Positions 25,897-34,382 of a stretch of 64,000 bases of DNA are shown here, one piece after another. Below the pieces are notes generated by a model. That model made no database searches. It was not told the origin of the DNA and saw only the letters and a list, made by a program, of their open reading frames with translations. The stretch comes from Oscillospiraceae bacterium (GTDB lineage: Bacteria; Bacillota; Clostridia; Oscillospirales; Ruminococcaceae): positions 1 through 64,000 of the forward strand of contig WQYC01000009.1 in NCBI GenBank assembly GCA_009781425.1, written 5' to 3'. Each line of letters starts with the position of its first letter. Positions within the stretch are counted from its first letter, which is position 1. The position numbers and the translations under genes were made by a program.

Positions 25897-26394
25897 TTAT
25901 ACCTCTAAAACGTTTTTGACTTTTTCTTTTAAGCGGGTAATGCGTACTTCTGCCGAGTGCTTCTTTATGCCGATTTCATCGGCGATTTCTTCCATTGAGC
26001 GATGTTCAACAAATCTTAATTTAAACAGCCTGTAGTCAGCCCTTTTTAACTTTTTCTCTAATATTTTCAGCAGCTCGTTGCACTGCTCATCGTATTCTCT
26101 TTTTTTGTTTTCATTCTCCGGTTTGAGAGAATCGATGTCTTCTTCGGAGAACCGCGCGCCCTCAAGGAATTGATTTTGTTTGTAGCGTTTGGCGATATTC
26201 TTGGCTGTCACGGCAAGCCAACCGTGTATATTAGGGTGCTTTTCAAGGTTTTCAAATTCCAAAGCAGTTTTATAAACTTCGCTGATACAGTCGTCAAGGT
26301 CGAAATCGTTGATTTGAACAGCGACATAAATGATTGTGTTCCTTACAAGATTGTAATACTCTTGTTCATCATAAAGTTTTTTGATAAATTCCAC
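25897..26394 (-). CDS. ECF-type sigma factor
   Basis: The protein has 165 aa with a GTG start, and AAAGGGGGC lies 7 nt upstream. Region 2 is at about 10-75 (LVRNTIIYVAVQINDFDLDDCISEVYKTA, shortened here as the D-x-D-D-C-I-S-E-V-Y motif). Region 4 is at about 105-160, with a helix-turn-helix RLFKLRFVEHRSMEEIADEI. It would direct RNA polymerase to an extracytoplasmic-stress-type promoter set. First gene of a three-gene operon with the anti-sigma-like protein and the exported Cys/His protein. An operator-like palindrome lies 60-75 nt upstream, so the element's XRE repressor may control it. Confidence 0.88.
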   Translation of the reverse strand: MEFIKKLYDEQEYYNLVRNTIIYVAVQINDFDLDDCISEVYKTALEFENLEKHPNIHGWLAVTAKNIAKRYKQNQFLEGARFSEEDIDSLKPENENKKREYDEQCNELLKILEKKLKRADYRLFKLRFVEHRSMEEIADEIGIKKHSAEVRITRLKEKVKNVLEV

Positions 26395-26453
26395 TTAAAA
26401 AGCCCCCTTTCTTTGATAGTTTTAAAAATTCTGCCGTAAATTTACTGCTGGGT

Positions 26454-26468
26454 TACGGTGTCGCCGTA
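26454..26468. promoter_or_regulatory. Degenerate operator upstream of the sigma factor gene
   Basis: TACGGT-GTC-GCCGTA is one mismatch from the TACGGC-N3-GCCGTA palindrome found at 24584, 24614 and 27149. Confidence 0.55.
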
Positions 26469-26525
26469 TATATATCAAATTAGAACGACAAAATTCTACA
26501 TTTCGTTATAAACTGGTACGCGCCG

Positions 26526-26867
26526 TCAGCAAAGCACGACGCTTTTCTTCCCTGTCCGCCTTTTGTATAAAGAGCCGACAAAGTCCTTCACAAGCTCGCA
26601 ATCCTCGTCGGTCAGCTCGTCCGGTATGAAAACATGGCGTTTATTCTTGTCGCGCGACAAGGTCACGTAATTCTCCCGACCGAGGAGGTAGTCCGCCGAA
26701 ACACCGAAATATTCCGCCAAAGCAAGAAAAGTCATGATGTTGGGCGTGGCGTCGCCGCTCTCGTAAGCCGCGATTTGCTGTCGGGTGGTGTTTATTGCCT
26801 TTGCTAACTTGGTTTTAGATAAAAACTTATCTTCTCTCAGTTCGTATAGGATTCTGTTGAATTTCAT
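26526..26867 (-). CDS. XRE-family transcriptional regulator
   Basis: The protein has 113 aa from the ATG at 26867, which has AAGGAG 8 nt upstream. The longer open frame to 27071 has no such site and adds no domain. The Cro/CI helix-turn-helix covers about 5-62 (SKTKLAKAINTTRQQIAAYESG, then FLALAEYFGVSADYLLG). A charged tail follows (DELTDEDCELVKDFVGSLY), like many element-borne repressors. It is a good candidate to bind the TACGGC-N3-GCCGTA sites near it and at 24.6 kb; that is inference. It has its own promoter at 26914-26942. Confidence 0.85.
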   Translation of the reverse strand: MKFNRILYELREDKFLSKTKLAKAINTTRQQIAAYESGDATPNIMTFLALAEYFGVSADYLLGRENYVTLSRDKNKRHVFIPDELTDEDCELVKDFVGSLYKRRTGKKSVVLC

Positions 26868-26913
26868 TTCTGCCGCTCCTTGAAGTAAAAAATCGTTTGA
26901 TGTTCTACTAACT

Positions 26914-26942
26914 ATTATAGCGTATCGGAAATGAGAGGACAA
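26914..26942 (-). promoter_or_regulatory. Promoter of the XRE regulator
   Basis: On the minus strand TTGTCC, 17-bp spacer, TATAAT, about 47 nt before the start codon. Confidence 0.65.
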
Positions 26943-26953
26943 GTAAACCGTTA

Positions 26954-27130
26954 TTATTTCATACGGCGCGTCGGAATTTGTAACACTTTGTCGAAAAAGC
27001 ACCCGTAAAAATGATATATGATAAGGGAATTTAAGGCAAGTTCCCACACCGGACTGCCCGATATAGCGCAAAAGTGTATAAATTCAATCATAATCCCGCC
27101 TCTTTTCGGTTCTTCCTTCGTTTTCGACAT
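26954..27130 (-). CDS. Possible 58-aa ORF behind an operator-bearing promoter
   Basis: The frame from 27130 (ATGTCGAAAACG) encodes 58 aa with a hydrophobic middle (FIHFCAISGSPVWELAL, then IIYHFYGCFF). A shorter start at an internal ATG has GAGGCGGG before it. Its only strong support is the consensus promoter and operator directly upstream (27142-27171). It may instead be a leader RNA for the XRE gene or simply untranslated. Low confidence. Confidence 0.25.
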   Translation of the reverse strand: MSKTKEEPKRGGIMIEFIHFCAISGSPVWELALNSLIIYHFYGCFFDKVLQIPTRRMK

Positions 27131-27141
27131 CTCGTATACTC

Positions 27142-27171
27142 ATTATAATACGGCGTAGCCGTATATGTCAA
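27142..27171 (-). promoter_or_regulatory. Consensus promoter with operator palindrome in the spacer
   Basis: On the minus strand TTGACA, 18 bp, TATAAT. The spacer holds TACGGC-N3-GCCGTA (27149-27163), as in the promoter at 24.6 kb, and the DNA from the operator to -35 is identical in both. A half site (TATACGGC) lies upstream at 27177-27184. Confidence 0.75.
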
Positions 27172-27238
27172 GACGATATACGGCGATAAACTACGGATTT
27201 TCGCCATTATTCAACATATTTCGGGAAATGGGGTTAAA

Positions 27239-27544
27239 ATGAGCTTAGGGGAAAGAATCCAACAAACGCTTGATTTAAAGAAAATATCGCAGACGGAGCT
27301 CGCGAGAAGGTTGAAAATTCCTCTTTCGACATTAAACGGCTATGTGCAGGAGCGTTATATGCCGGATTGCTTCAAATTAAAAGAAATCGCGAACGCTCTT
27401 GACGTTTCGGCGGATTTTCTGCTTGAAATTAGTTCGAGCGAGGTTTTGAATGAAGAGGAAGTTGCGCTCGTTGTGAAGTATAGAGGGCTGAGCGAGGAGA
27501 AGAAGAAGGTTGGGTTGGAGTATTTTAGGTTTCTTGGGGGGTAG
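27239..27544 (+). CDS. XRE-family transcriptional regulator (101 aa)
   Basis: The helix-turn-helix covers residues about 4-60 (GERIQQTLDLKKISQTELAR, then STLNGYVQERYMP), followed by LKEIANALDVSADFLL. A short acidic tail with ALVVKYRGLSEEKKKVG is typical of Firmicute phage and island repressors. It is divergent from the other XRE gene across a 370-bp control region with operators. It is less AT-rich than the kinase gene that follows, so it may belong to the regulatory core of the element rather than to the kinase module. Confidence 0.85.
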   Translation: MSLGERIQQTLDLKKISQTELARRLKIPLSTLNGYVQERYMPDCFKLKEIANALDVSADFLLEISSSEVLNEEEVALVVKYRGLSEEKKKVGLEYFRFLGG

Positions 27545-27616
27545 AAATTAGATGAGATGATTGTTGGTTGTGTTTTGATTCTTTGTGGGATTGTGTATGA
27601 GCTTGGCGCACCGTCC

Positions 27617-27653
27617 ATGAACACATTAGTGTTCATTACATTTTGGATATAAT
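27617..27653 (+). promoter_or_regulatory. Palindrome and -10 element before the PocR-like kinase
   Basis: ATGAACAC-ATTA-GTGTTCAT (27617-27636) is a perfect inverted repeat. TATAAT follows at 27648-27653, but no good -35 exists, so the palindrome may be an activator or repressor site. Confidence 0.5.
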
Positions 27654-27703
27654 GCAGGATTATAAATATACCTAATAAAAAATTATAACAAGGAGTAAAT
27701 AAA

Positions 27704-30154
27704 ATGTCTTCTACAATTAACAAAATAGGTTTATTTGAAAAACCAACACACTTAATTAAAAGTGAAAATAACGAGAATGATGTTAAATATGTGACTTCGC
27801 GAGACGATTTGCAAATGCATGTTGAAAAATTATGCATGAGCTTAAAGCATCCCGTTGTTATGTTTTCTTTATACAACGGCGAAAATAATGATAAGATTGT
27901 GCGATTAGTTTCATGTGTATCTTCCTTTTTTAATCATTATTGTTGCGAATCATTTCGTATTTGCGGTGGAAAAGAGCATTGTGAGAAGTGTGATGAAGAC
28001 CATGCTAAATTGTTTAGAAGCAAGGATGGTATACCTATAAAAGTATCGGAAATAGAAAATCGAGTAAATGATAATATTAGGGAATACATGGAAAATTATA
28101 GTGAAGAAAAAAAACCTATATATTATAATGATTATTATGATGTTAATATGTTTAAACCTGTTTTTCATCTAGCTAATAATTCAAGTGAAGGTGGATATTT
28201 GGAATATTATTGTCCTATATTAGGATATAAGGAACTAGTTTTCCCTATTATTGTTTCGGATAGAGTTTTAGGAGTGGTTTTTCGCGGGCAAGTGCAAATT
28301 AAAGGCGATAAAAAACCAAGTATAATAAGAAATAATTTTTTAAATAAGAAATGTAATTTATTCGATGATTATTTTAAACGTAATTCTAAATCAGGAACAA
28401 AATCAAGAAATATAATAGGAACAAAAGAAGAATTAATAAAAGATTTACGCACAGGAGAAGATAAGTATAAATCAAACATCCCCAAATACCCAATTGATAA
28501 AGATAAATTATCTGAATTTTTTGATGAGGGTTGGGCAAGATATAAATTTGATGATATATGGGGGAAAAAATTTTTTAATGCCGAGATTAAAAAGATTAAT
28601 ATAGAAATAAATAAAATTAATAAAGAATTAAGTGAAAGAATGAGGGAAAATAAAAAAAGATATATAACCAATGTTTTTAAAAGTACTACTAAAGAGTTTT
28701 ATGAAAAGGTTATGAACTCACAGGTAACTCCTGCAAAAAAAAGCAACATTAAACCTTATTGGAAATTTGTAAAAAAATCATTTGAAAAAATAGTGGAAAA
28801 ATTAGACCTTCATAATATTCAAATTTATGGAGCTTCAATTCCTCATGCAGATACTGAAAAAAATAACGCTCTTGAAATAGAAGTTTTTGCAGGCAATGAA
28901 AAACATGCAAAACCAAAGCATTTTGATTTATATGAAAGCGACAAAGATAGTAAATCGCCTTTTTTAAGTAATGTTTCTTTAGAAATTGGGAATGTTAAAT
29001 CTAATGAAGATTTAAAAAACAGAATAAAGGATAGTGAGAAAAGGACATATAAAGGAAACAGCGATATTATTTATTATCTAGTAAAAAACAATTTACCTCA
29101 TTCATCAGTTCTTGCTATTGAATATTTTGAAGATGGAGAAGAGGATATTGAAATTTCTGAAATTCAAATTATAAAACGTGATATTATATCAGAAATCCAT
29201 CTTTTTTCCATTATTGTGTTTTATATCAGTTCTTATCAATTAAATCATTTGCTTCAATTGAATACTGTAAAAATATTACGTTTCTTCAACCATGAAATAT
29301 CTCATGTGCTTTTGGGTTTTAACTTTTTAAATGAAATGTATATAAAAAATAAGTTAGAGAATTTAATAAATTTAAAACCAAAAGAGCTTGAAGATGTACA
29401 AATGAATTTTAAAAGTACTGAAGATTTAATGAAATCTATATCAAACAATATCAAATTACTGACAAAACCTATAGACGAGATAAAAGAAAAATTAGGAATT
29501 GAAGAAATAAGAATATTTAAAGATATTTTATATAAATGGGAACATTTATATCATTATCAAATTGAAGAAAAAAATCTAAAAATCCATGTTCCACCAATAT
29601 ACGAAAATAAAGATTTACCATTAATCAAAAGTGATAGACGTTTATTAGAGCAAATTATTATAAATATTATTCATAATGCAATTAAATATTCTTACTGGGG
29701 AACGAGAATAATAATTGATTGTAAACCTTTTGATAAAAATCCTTTAAAGCAAATACTTTCTGTGGCAGATTATGGTGCGGACATTGACAGTGGAGCTCTC
29801 CCCTATAAACTATATTACAGAAAAACTAATATTTCATTAAACATAGAAGGAAGCGGTATAGGTCTTTTTGTAGTTAAAAGAATTGCTGATATTCTTGATA
29901 TTCAAATAAGACATACAAGAAAAAAGATTTCTGACTATAATATTGGTTTAATTGAAGAATTTCTTAACAGAAATATTAGCAACGGCTTACAAGACATTTT
30001 GTTAAATGAAAAATCAAAAATTGAAAAAAAATATAAACTGAGCGATATTTTATCTGATGCTAAGCCGACAGAAGATAATTGTCTAAGTAATAACGAAATA
30101 AATGAAATGATAAAAATGCCTACATATAAAGTAACATTTGAGGTGATAATATGA
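27704..30154 (+). CDS. PocR-like sensor domain histidine kinase
   Basis: This 816-aa protein is very AT-rich and has no membrane segment. The N-terminal ~220 residues resemble a PocR sensory domain: a Cys cluster (HYCCESFRICGG, EHCEKCDED) and the later FPIIVSDRVLGVVFRGQVQ. A coiled-coil middle (about 290-345) follows. The dimerisation helix near 525 has FFNHEISHVLLGF with a candidate phospho-His. The HATPase end shows an N box (IINIIHNAIKYS), a weakened G1 box (VADYGADIDSG) and a good G2 box (EGSGIGLFVVKRIAD). The stop overlaps the next gene by 4 nt. It is a cytoplasmic sensor kinase, perhaps of a metabolite or redox state; the ligand is unknown. Confidence 0.78.
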   Translation: MSSTINKIGLFEKPTHLIKSENNENDVKYVTSRDDLQMHVEKLCMSLKHPVVMFSLYNGENNDKIVRLVSCVSSFFNHYCCESFRICGGKEHCEKCDEDHAKLFRSKDGIPIKVSEIENRVNDNIREYMENYSEEKKPIYYNDYYDVNMFKPVFHLANNSSEGGYLEYYCPILGYKELVFPIIVSDRVLGVVFRGQVQIKGDKKPSIIRNNFLNKKCNLFDDYFKRNSKSGTKSRNIIGTKEELIKDLRTGEDKYKSNIPKYPIDKDKLSEFFDEGWARYKFDDIWGKKFFNAEIKKINIEINKINKELSERMRENKKRYITNVFKSTTKEFYEKVMNSQVTPAKKSNIKPYWKFVKKSFEKIVEKLDLHNIQIYGASIPHADTEKNNALEIEVFAGNEKHAKPKHFDLYESDKDSKSPFLSNVSLEIGNVKSNEDLKNRIKDSEKRTYKGNSDIIYYLVKNNLPHSSVLAIEYFEDGEEDIEISEIQIIKRDIISEIHLFSIIVFYISSYQLNHLLQLNTVKILRFFNHEISHVLLGFNFLNEMYIKNKLENLINLKPKELEDVQMNFKSTEDLMKSISNNIKLLTKPIDEIKEKLGIEEIRIFKDILYKWEHLYHYQIEEKNLKIHVPPIYENKDLPLIKSDRRLLEQIIINIIHNAIKYSYWGTRIIIDCKPFDKNPLKQILSVADYGADIDSGALPYKLYYRKTNISLNIEGSGIGLFVVKRIADILDIQIRHTRKKISDYNIGLIEEFLNRNISNGLQDILLNEKSKIEKKYKLSDILSDAKPTEDNCLSNNEINEMIKMPTYKVTFEVII

Positions 30155-30621
30155 AAATATTAATACTTGAAGATAGAAGCCCTGCTTACAAGAATATAAA
30201 ATCGTATATGGAATCATTAAATTTTGAACCGAAAATATTTCGTAAAACGAGTCAGTTATTAGAAGAAATAAATAAGGGAACATTTAATGAAAATTCTTAT
30301 GATTATTATATTCTCGATTTAAGCTGTCCCATTGGAAAGATGGAAGAAGATTATGCCGAAAAAACAAAAGACGGTCTGCTTACTGGTTGGATTATATTAA
30401 TATATTACATATTAAAAAAAGATTTACATGCTTTAGACAAATGCATTATATTTTCCGATTATAAAAAGGATTTAAATTCGTATATTGATAATGCACCGCA
30501 CGAAGAAAAAATATTATATAATAAAATTAATAAAAATGCATTTATAAATAAAGTTGACGGATATATGAAAATAAAAAAATTCTTTATTAATGAAAATAAA
30601 TATAAGGAAGACACATCATAA
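30151..30621 (+). CDS. Atypical stand-alone receiver protein
   Basis: The 156-aa protein overlaps the kinase stop by 4 nt, so it is translationally coupled to it. Receiver hallmarks: ILILEDRS (acidic pair Glu-Asp), YYILDLSC (phospho-Asp) and IIFSDYK, with a Lys in NKINKNAF. Between the phospho-Asp and the switch Ser it has an unusual insert ending DGLLTGWIILIYYILKKD, which its neighbour shares. It has no DNA-binding or enzymatic output. It presumably receives phosphate from the kinase next door; the target is unknown. Confidence 0.7.
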   Translation: MKILILEDRSPAYKNIKSYMESLNFEPKIFRKTSQLLEEINKGTFNENSYDYYILDLSCPIGKMEEDYAEKTKDGLLTGWIILIYYILKKDLHALDKCIIFSDYKKDLNSYIDNAPHEEKILYNKINKNAFINKVDGYMKIKKFFINENKYKEDTS

Positions 30622-30689
30622 TTAATTAAAAATGTATTAAATATATCAATTAATATTATTAATATTGTTTATACAAAGAGGAGAAAATC

Positions 30690-31265
30690 ATGAAAGATTT
30701 TAAAAAACCTATGAGAATATTTGTATTTGATGATAATCCCGCAACCAGAAAATATATTAAATCATATTGGGAGAATAAAGGTCATGCTGTAACATCTTGT
30801 CATTCATGTGAAAAAGCTGTAAAAATAATAAATAATAATGTATTCGATTTATACATTATTGATTTGAGTGCGTCTCCGAAAGGGTTAGAAAATGAAGACT
30901 TCATTAGTGAGAATGGTTTTTTTCTTACAGGGTGGTTTTTATTTAAAGACCACATTCTTGTAAACGATGAAGAAGCAATATGTAAAACTGTTTTTTATTC
31001 AGAACATATAAGCGAGTTAAAAAGTTTTATCAAAAAATCACCGTATGCATATGAATATCGAAAAAAACTTCATAAATATTTTCAATTATTGGGGGCTTTT
31101 GTTTATAAATCTGAAACTTTGGAAAGCTTGGAAGACTTTATAGAAGACAAAAATGTAATAATTGATAAATTGAGAGAATTGGCAGATGATAAAATGATTG
31201 GAGAGTTAAAAGGTTTGGAAGATGAAATTAAACAAATGAGGAAAGATAGATTCATATTGAATTAA
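30690..31265 (+). CDS. Second atypical receiver protein of the same type
   Basis: The protein has 191 aa. It begins MRIFVFDDNPATRKYIKSYW after a short lead, with the Asp-Asp pair, then YIIDLSAS (phospho-Asp), the shared insert NGFFLTGWFLFKDHILVND, and VFYSEHIS for the switch Ser. The last ~60 residues form a charged coiled coil (about 135-190) that the first receiver lacks. A separate strong ribosome site (AGAGGAG) and a 68-nt AT-rich gap suggest independent tuning. Related to the gene at 30151; the pair probably arose by duplication. Confidence 0.68.
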   Translation: MKDFKKPMRIFVFDDNPATRKYIKSYWENKGHAVTSCHSCEKAVKIINNNVFDLYIIDLSASPKGLENEDFISENGFFLTGWFLFKDHILVNDEEAICKTVFYSEHISELKSFIKKSPYAYEYRKKLHKYFQLLGAFVYKSETLESLEDFIEDKNVIIDKLRELADDKMIGELKGLEDEIKQMRKDRFILN

Positions 31266-31704
31266 TACTTAACATTTTAAATGCCAATTCAATATTTTCT
31301 TCGCTCAGTCTCTTTTTGCAATCAACATTGATAAAATGGTTTTCATGCCCGATGAATTGCGATTTAGGGTAATCATCTAAAATAACATAATTGATTTTTT
31401 CACTGTTGTCTTGAATTGAAAACCAAGCCGATATTTCTTCGCCGCGAGTTGTTTCGCCTTGATAATCGGGTGTGCAATTCCGATATGTTAAGCCGAATTT
31501 TTCAAAAACCTTGCCGATGTCTTCACGGCATTTGCGATGACTACGCCATGATGAAGACAGCACAGTTTCCGCTCCGGTAGAATCGACAAGCCGCTTCAAT
31601 AAAAATAATTTTGACGGGTCAATACCTATATCTTTCATCAAGCGTTGATATTTTGTGGATAAAGGATTAAGAACGCCGTCAATATCAAGGAAAATATATT
31701 TCAT
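31252..31704 (-). CDS. HAD-family protein of the RNA-repair-associated type (HAD_SAK_2-like)
   Basis: The protein has 150 aa from the ATG at 31704 (AAAGGACG upstream). The longer frame to 31818 is not supported. HAD motif I is IFLDIDGVLNP, motif II is TVLSSSWRSH and the late acidic motif is YVILDDYPKS. This compact HAD type is known as the HAD domain of Swiss-army-knife RNA-repair proteins and also stands alone in many bacteria. The substrate is unknown. It overlaps the receiver gene tail-to-tail by 14 nt and lies divergent from a DUF2828-like pseudogene. Confidence 0.72.
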   Translation of the reverse strand: MKYIFLDIDGVLNPLSTKYQRLMKDIGIDPSKLFLLKRLVDSTGAETVLSSSWRSHRKCREDIGKVFEKFGLTYRNCTPDYQGETTRGEEISAWFSIQDNSEKINYVILDDYPKSQFIGHENHFINVDCKKRLSEENIELAFKMLSINSI

Positions 31705-31946
31705 TTCAATCGTCCTTTTATCTGTGTATAATGTATTTATAATATAACAAAGAAATTTTGAAATGTCAATGGATTCCCGCGTACAACAAATTGTACAAAT
31801 GCGAAAATCCATTGACATAATTATTTTTATGGAGTTGAATATAAAGCAGACCGAAAAGCACTAACAGCAATCATAAAACGCTAATGAGAAACAATCGGAG
31901 TTAAAATCAATTTTATAGTGCTTTGTTATTAGAAAAGGAGAAAGTT

Positions 31947-32862
31947 ATGTTACAAGCTTTAAAGAATCAAGCGAATATTACGCGTACTGAAAACAACGCA
32001 ATTACAAACTTCTCCACGGGTTCGGACTGCCTCAATTTATTCGCAACAATCGGCGCGTTACGTGACGCCCCGAACGCAGAAATTATTAAACGCTTCACCC
32101 GCCGCATGGGCTGAAGACCCCGACCTTACCTTGAAGACATTATTCTTTGCAAGGGATATTCGCGGCGGTTTGGGTGAGCGGAAGATTTTCCGCTCAATTT
32201 TATGCCATATGGCAAGTGACGCGCCTTCATCGGTTCAAAAGAATCTGTGGGCTATGCCGGAATTTGGGCGTTATGATGATTTGCTGACCCTGCTTGACAG
32301 CCCGATGAAGCAGGAAATAGTCGCATTAATAAAAGCACAGCTTGACGCAGATTTAAAGGCTCTCGCGGCAGACAAAAGCATTTCTCTGCTCGGCAAGTGG
32401 CTTCCCTCTGTCAACGCCCACAACGCAGATACAGTGCGTTTAGCGAAGCTTCTCGCAAAGTCTCTCGGCATGAACGAAGCCGATTACCGCCGCACATTGT
32501 CAAAGCTCCGCGCAAAGATTGCTATAATTGAAAATTATCTGCGCGAGCGGAATTATACTTTCGATTATGAAAAGCAACCGTCTAAAGCGATGTTCCAATA
32601 TCGCGGCGCATTTATGCGTAACGACGGAGAACGATATGCAAAGTTCCTCAAAAGTGTTACAAAGGGCGAAGCTAAATTGCACACAGAGACGTTATATCCG
32701 TATGAAATAATTCGTCCGATTCTGCACGGCTCTATGACTGACGATAAGCGCAAAAGCGTTGATGTAACATGGAACGCGCAGGAGGATTTCACTTGCGATG
32801 AAAATGCGCTCGTTGTAACATTAGATAGCGATGTCATTTTCACGAAATTTGTCATTTTTTAA
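31947..32862 (+). pseudogene. Frameshifted and truncated DUF2828/TROVE-vWA-like gene
   Basis: The ribosome site AAAGGAG precedes ATG at 31947. The first frame (TENNAITNFSTGSDCLNLF...EIIKRF) stops at 32114. The second frame continues with AAWAEDPDLTLKTLFFARD, IRGGLGERKIF and GRYDDLLTLL. Removing a single C at about 32097-32101 restores one frame (RFTAAWAEDP). These motifs fit DUF2828, which couples a TROVE-like helical domain to a von Willebrand A domain. The frame ends at ALVVTLDSD, where the vWA metal site should begin, so that domain is gone. TROVE proteins bind small RNAs. The frameshift could be a sequencing error; the truncation would remain. Confidence 0.7.
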
Positions 32863-32908
32863 TTCCCTTTCTATTTTTTAATAGCAGTTTTTTAACGCCG
32901 CCAATTAT

Positions 32909-34369
32909 TTATGAAGAGTTAAACTCAATGCTTTCAATCACAACTTCATTCACTCGTTTATACTTCCCCTTTTCTTTCGTCACGATAATTTTGTTAATGA
33001 ATAAAAGCAGAAACTGCCGCTTTTCTTTATCATCTAACAGCTCCCAATTCTCCCTTAAACTTAAAATAATATCGCTTTCAGTAATAATCATTTCATCTTC
33101 AAGCGAAGCATTTATTTTTTCGATTTCTGAATTAATAAATTTCTTATCTTTATTAATTTTTCGCTTCATGTTTTCATAGCTTTCAAAATCAATGCGATTT
33201 TCAATAAACAGATTTTCAATTTGACTGCTTTTTGAAAATAATTCATTCAGCTTTTTATTGAAATTTGCAATTGCTTTTGAACGGTCAGTTTTGATTCTTT
33301 CTTCTTCATTAAATACTATTTTATCTGCCGCAGAAAACCTTGAAATATAGCTTATAAAATCTACAAAAGCGGCTTCTATCTTCTTGTGATTTATGTCGCC
33401 GGAATCACAGCGTCCTTCCGACTTATAACCGCAACGATATGAAACGTAAATTTTTTCGGTTTGATTTTTCAGTCTTATTTTTCGGTGATGTGTCATAAGC
33501 TTTTTATCGCAGGAATTACAAAAAAGGATTCCCACAAAATAATTATTCTCACTCGGCTTTTTAGTCGAGGTTGTTTTTTTGTTTTTATTCAAAAGCCTCT
33601 GCGCTGTTTCAAAAAGCTCGCTTGATATAATAGGCTCATGCAAGCCGTCATACTCGTTGCAGTTGTAGCGGATTTTTCCGATAAGATTACAATTCGTCAA
33701 AACATCTTTCGCCGAGCCTCTGTCCCACAAAGCATTTTCTTTCGTCGGAATATTCCGCATATTTAAAGATTTCGTAATACCGAGAATCGTCATATTTTGA
33801 TTTACATACATATCAAATATTTCTCTTACAATCTCTGCTTCTTCATCGTTTACGGTTTGGATTTTCTGTCCGCACGGACGGTCATAACCGTAGCTCGCAT
33901 GAGTTGAGGACAGACTATAACCTTCCTTGGCTTTCTTTTCGCGTCCGAGCTTGACCCGCTCGATTATATTCTCGCGTTCAAATTCAGCAAAAGAGCCGAG
34001 CATATTTAACTGCAACCGCCCCGCGGGAGTTTGCGTGTCGATGTTTTCTGAAATTGAATTTATAACGCAATTGTGCTCGTAAAATAATTCAACCAAAGCT
34101 TGCAAGTCAGATATTTTCCTTGACAAGCGGTCTATTTTGAAAACAAGAATATTCTTTAAGCTCCCGCTCTTTACATCTTCAATCAAGCGCAAAAGAGCAA
34201 GGCGGTCTTTAATATTTTTACCGCTTATACCCTCATCTTTATAAACAGAATACACGTTCCAGTCTTTAATGCGCGCGTAATCAGCGAGCTTCTGCTCCTG
34301 CGCCCGAATCGAGAAGCCCTCCTGCGCCTGTTCGTCTGTTGATACTCTTATGTAAATTCCGGTTTCCAT
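32909..34369 (-). CDS. Large serine recombinase (site-specific integrase)
   Basis: The protein has 486 aa. The resolvase domain (about 1-150) begins GIYIRVSTDEQAQEGFSI with the nucleophilic Ser, and has VFKIDRLSRKISD and FAEFERENIIERV. The recombinase domain (about 155-260) includes YGYDRP and IVREIFDMYVNQNMTILGI. A zinc ribbon (about 280-335; FCNSCDKKL, YRCGY, GRCDSG) and a coiled coil (about 350-415) follow. It is directly upstream of the right att site, as usual for integrases of this family, and very likely inserted the element into the amidase gene. The ribosome site is GAGGAGC, and a 43-aa ORF precedes it in the same operon. Confidence 0.93.
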   Translation of the reverse strand: METGIYIRVSTDEQAQEGFSIRAQEQKLADYARIKDWNVYSVYKDEGISGKNIKDRLALLRLIEDVKSGSLKNILVFKIDRLSRKISDLQALVELFYEHNCVINSISENIDTQTPAGRLQLNMLGSFAEFERENIIERVKLGREKKAKEGYSLSSTHASYGYDRPCGQKIQTVNDEEAEIVREIFDMYVNQNMTILGITKSLNMRNIPTKENALWDRGSAKDVLTNCNLIGKIRYNCNEYDGLHEPIISSELFETAQRLLNKNKKTTSTKKPSENNYFVGILFCNSCDKKLMTHHRKIRLKNQTEKIYVSYRCGYKSEGRCDSGDINHKKIEAAFVDFISYISRFSAADKIVFNEEERIKTDRSKAIANFNKKLNELFSKSSQIENLFIENRIDFESYENMKRKINKDKKFINSEIEKINASLEDEMIITESDIILSLRENWELLDDKEKRQFLLLFINKIIVTKEKGKYKRVNEVVIESIEFNSS

Positions 34370-34382
34370 AAAAAGCTCCTCA

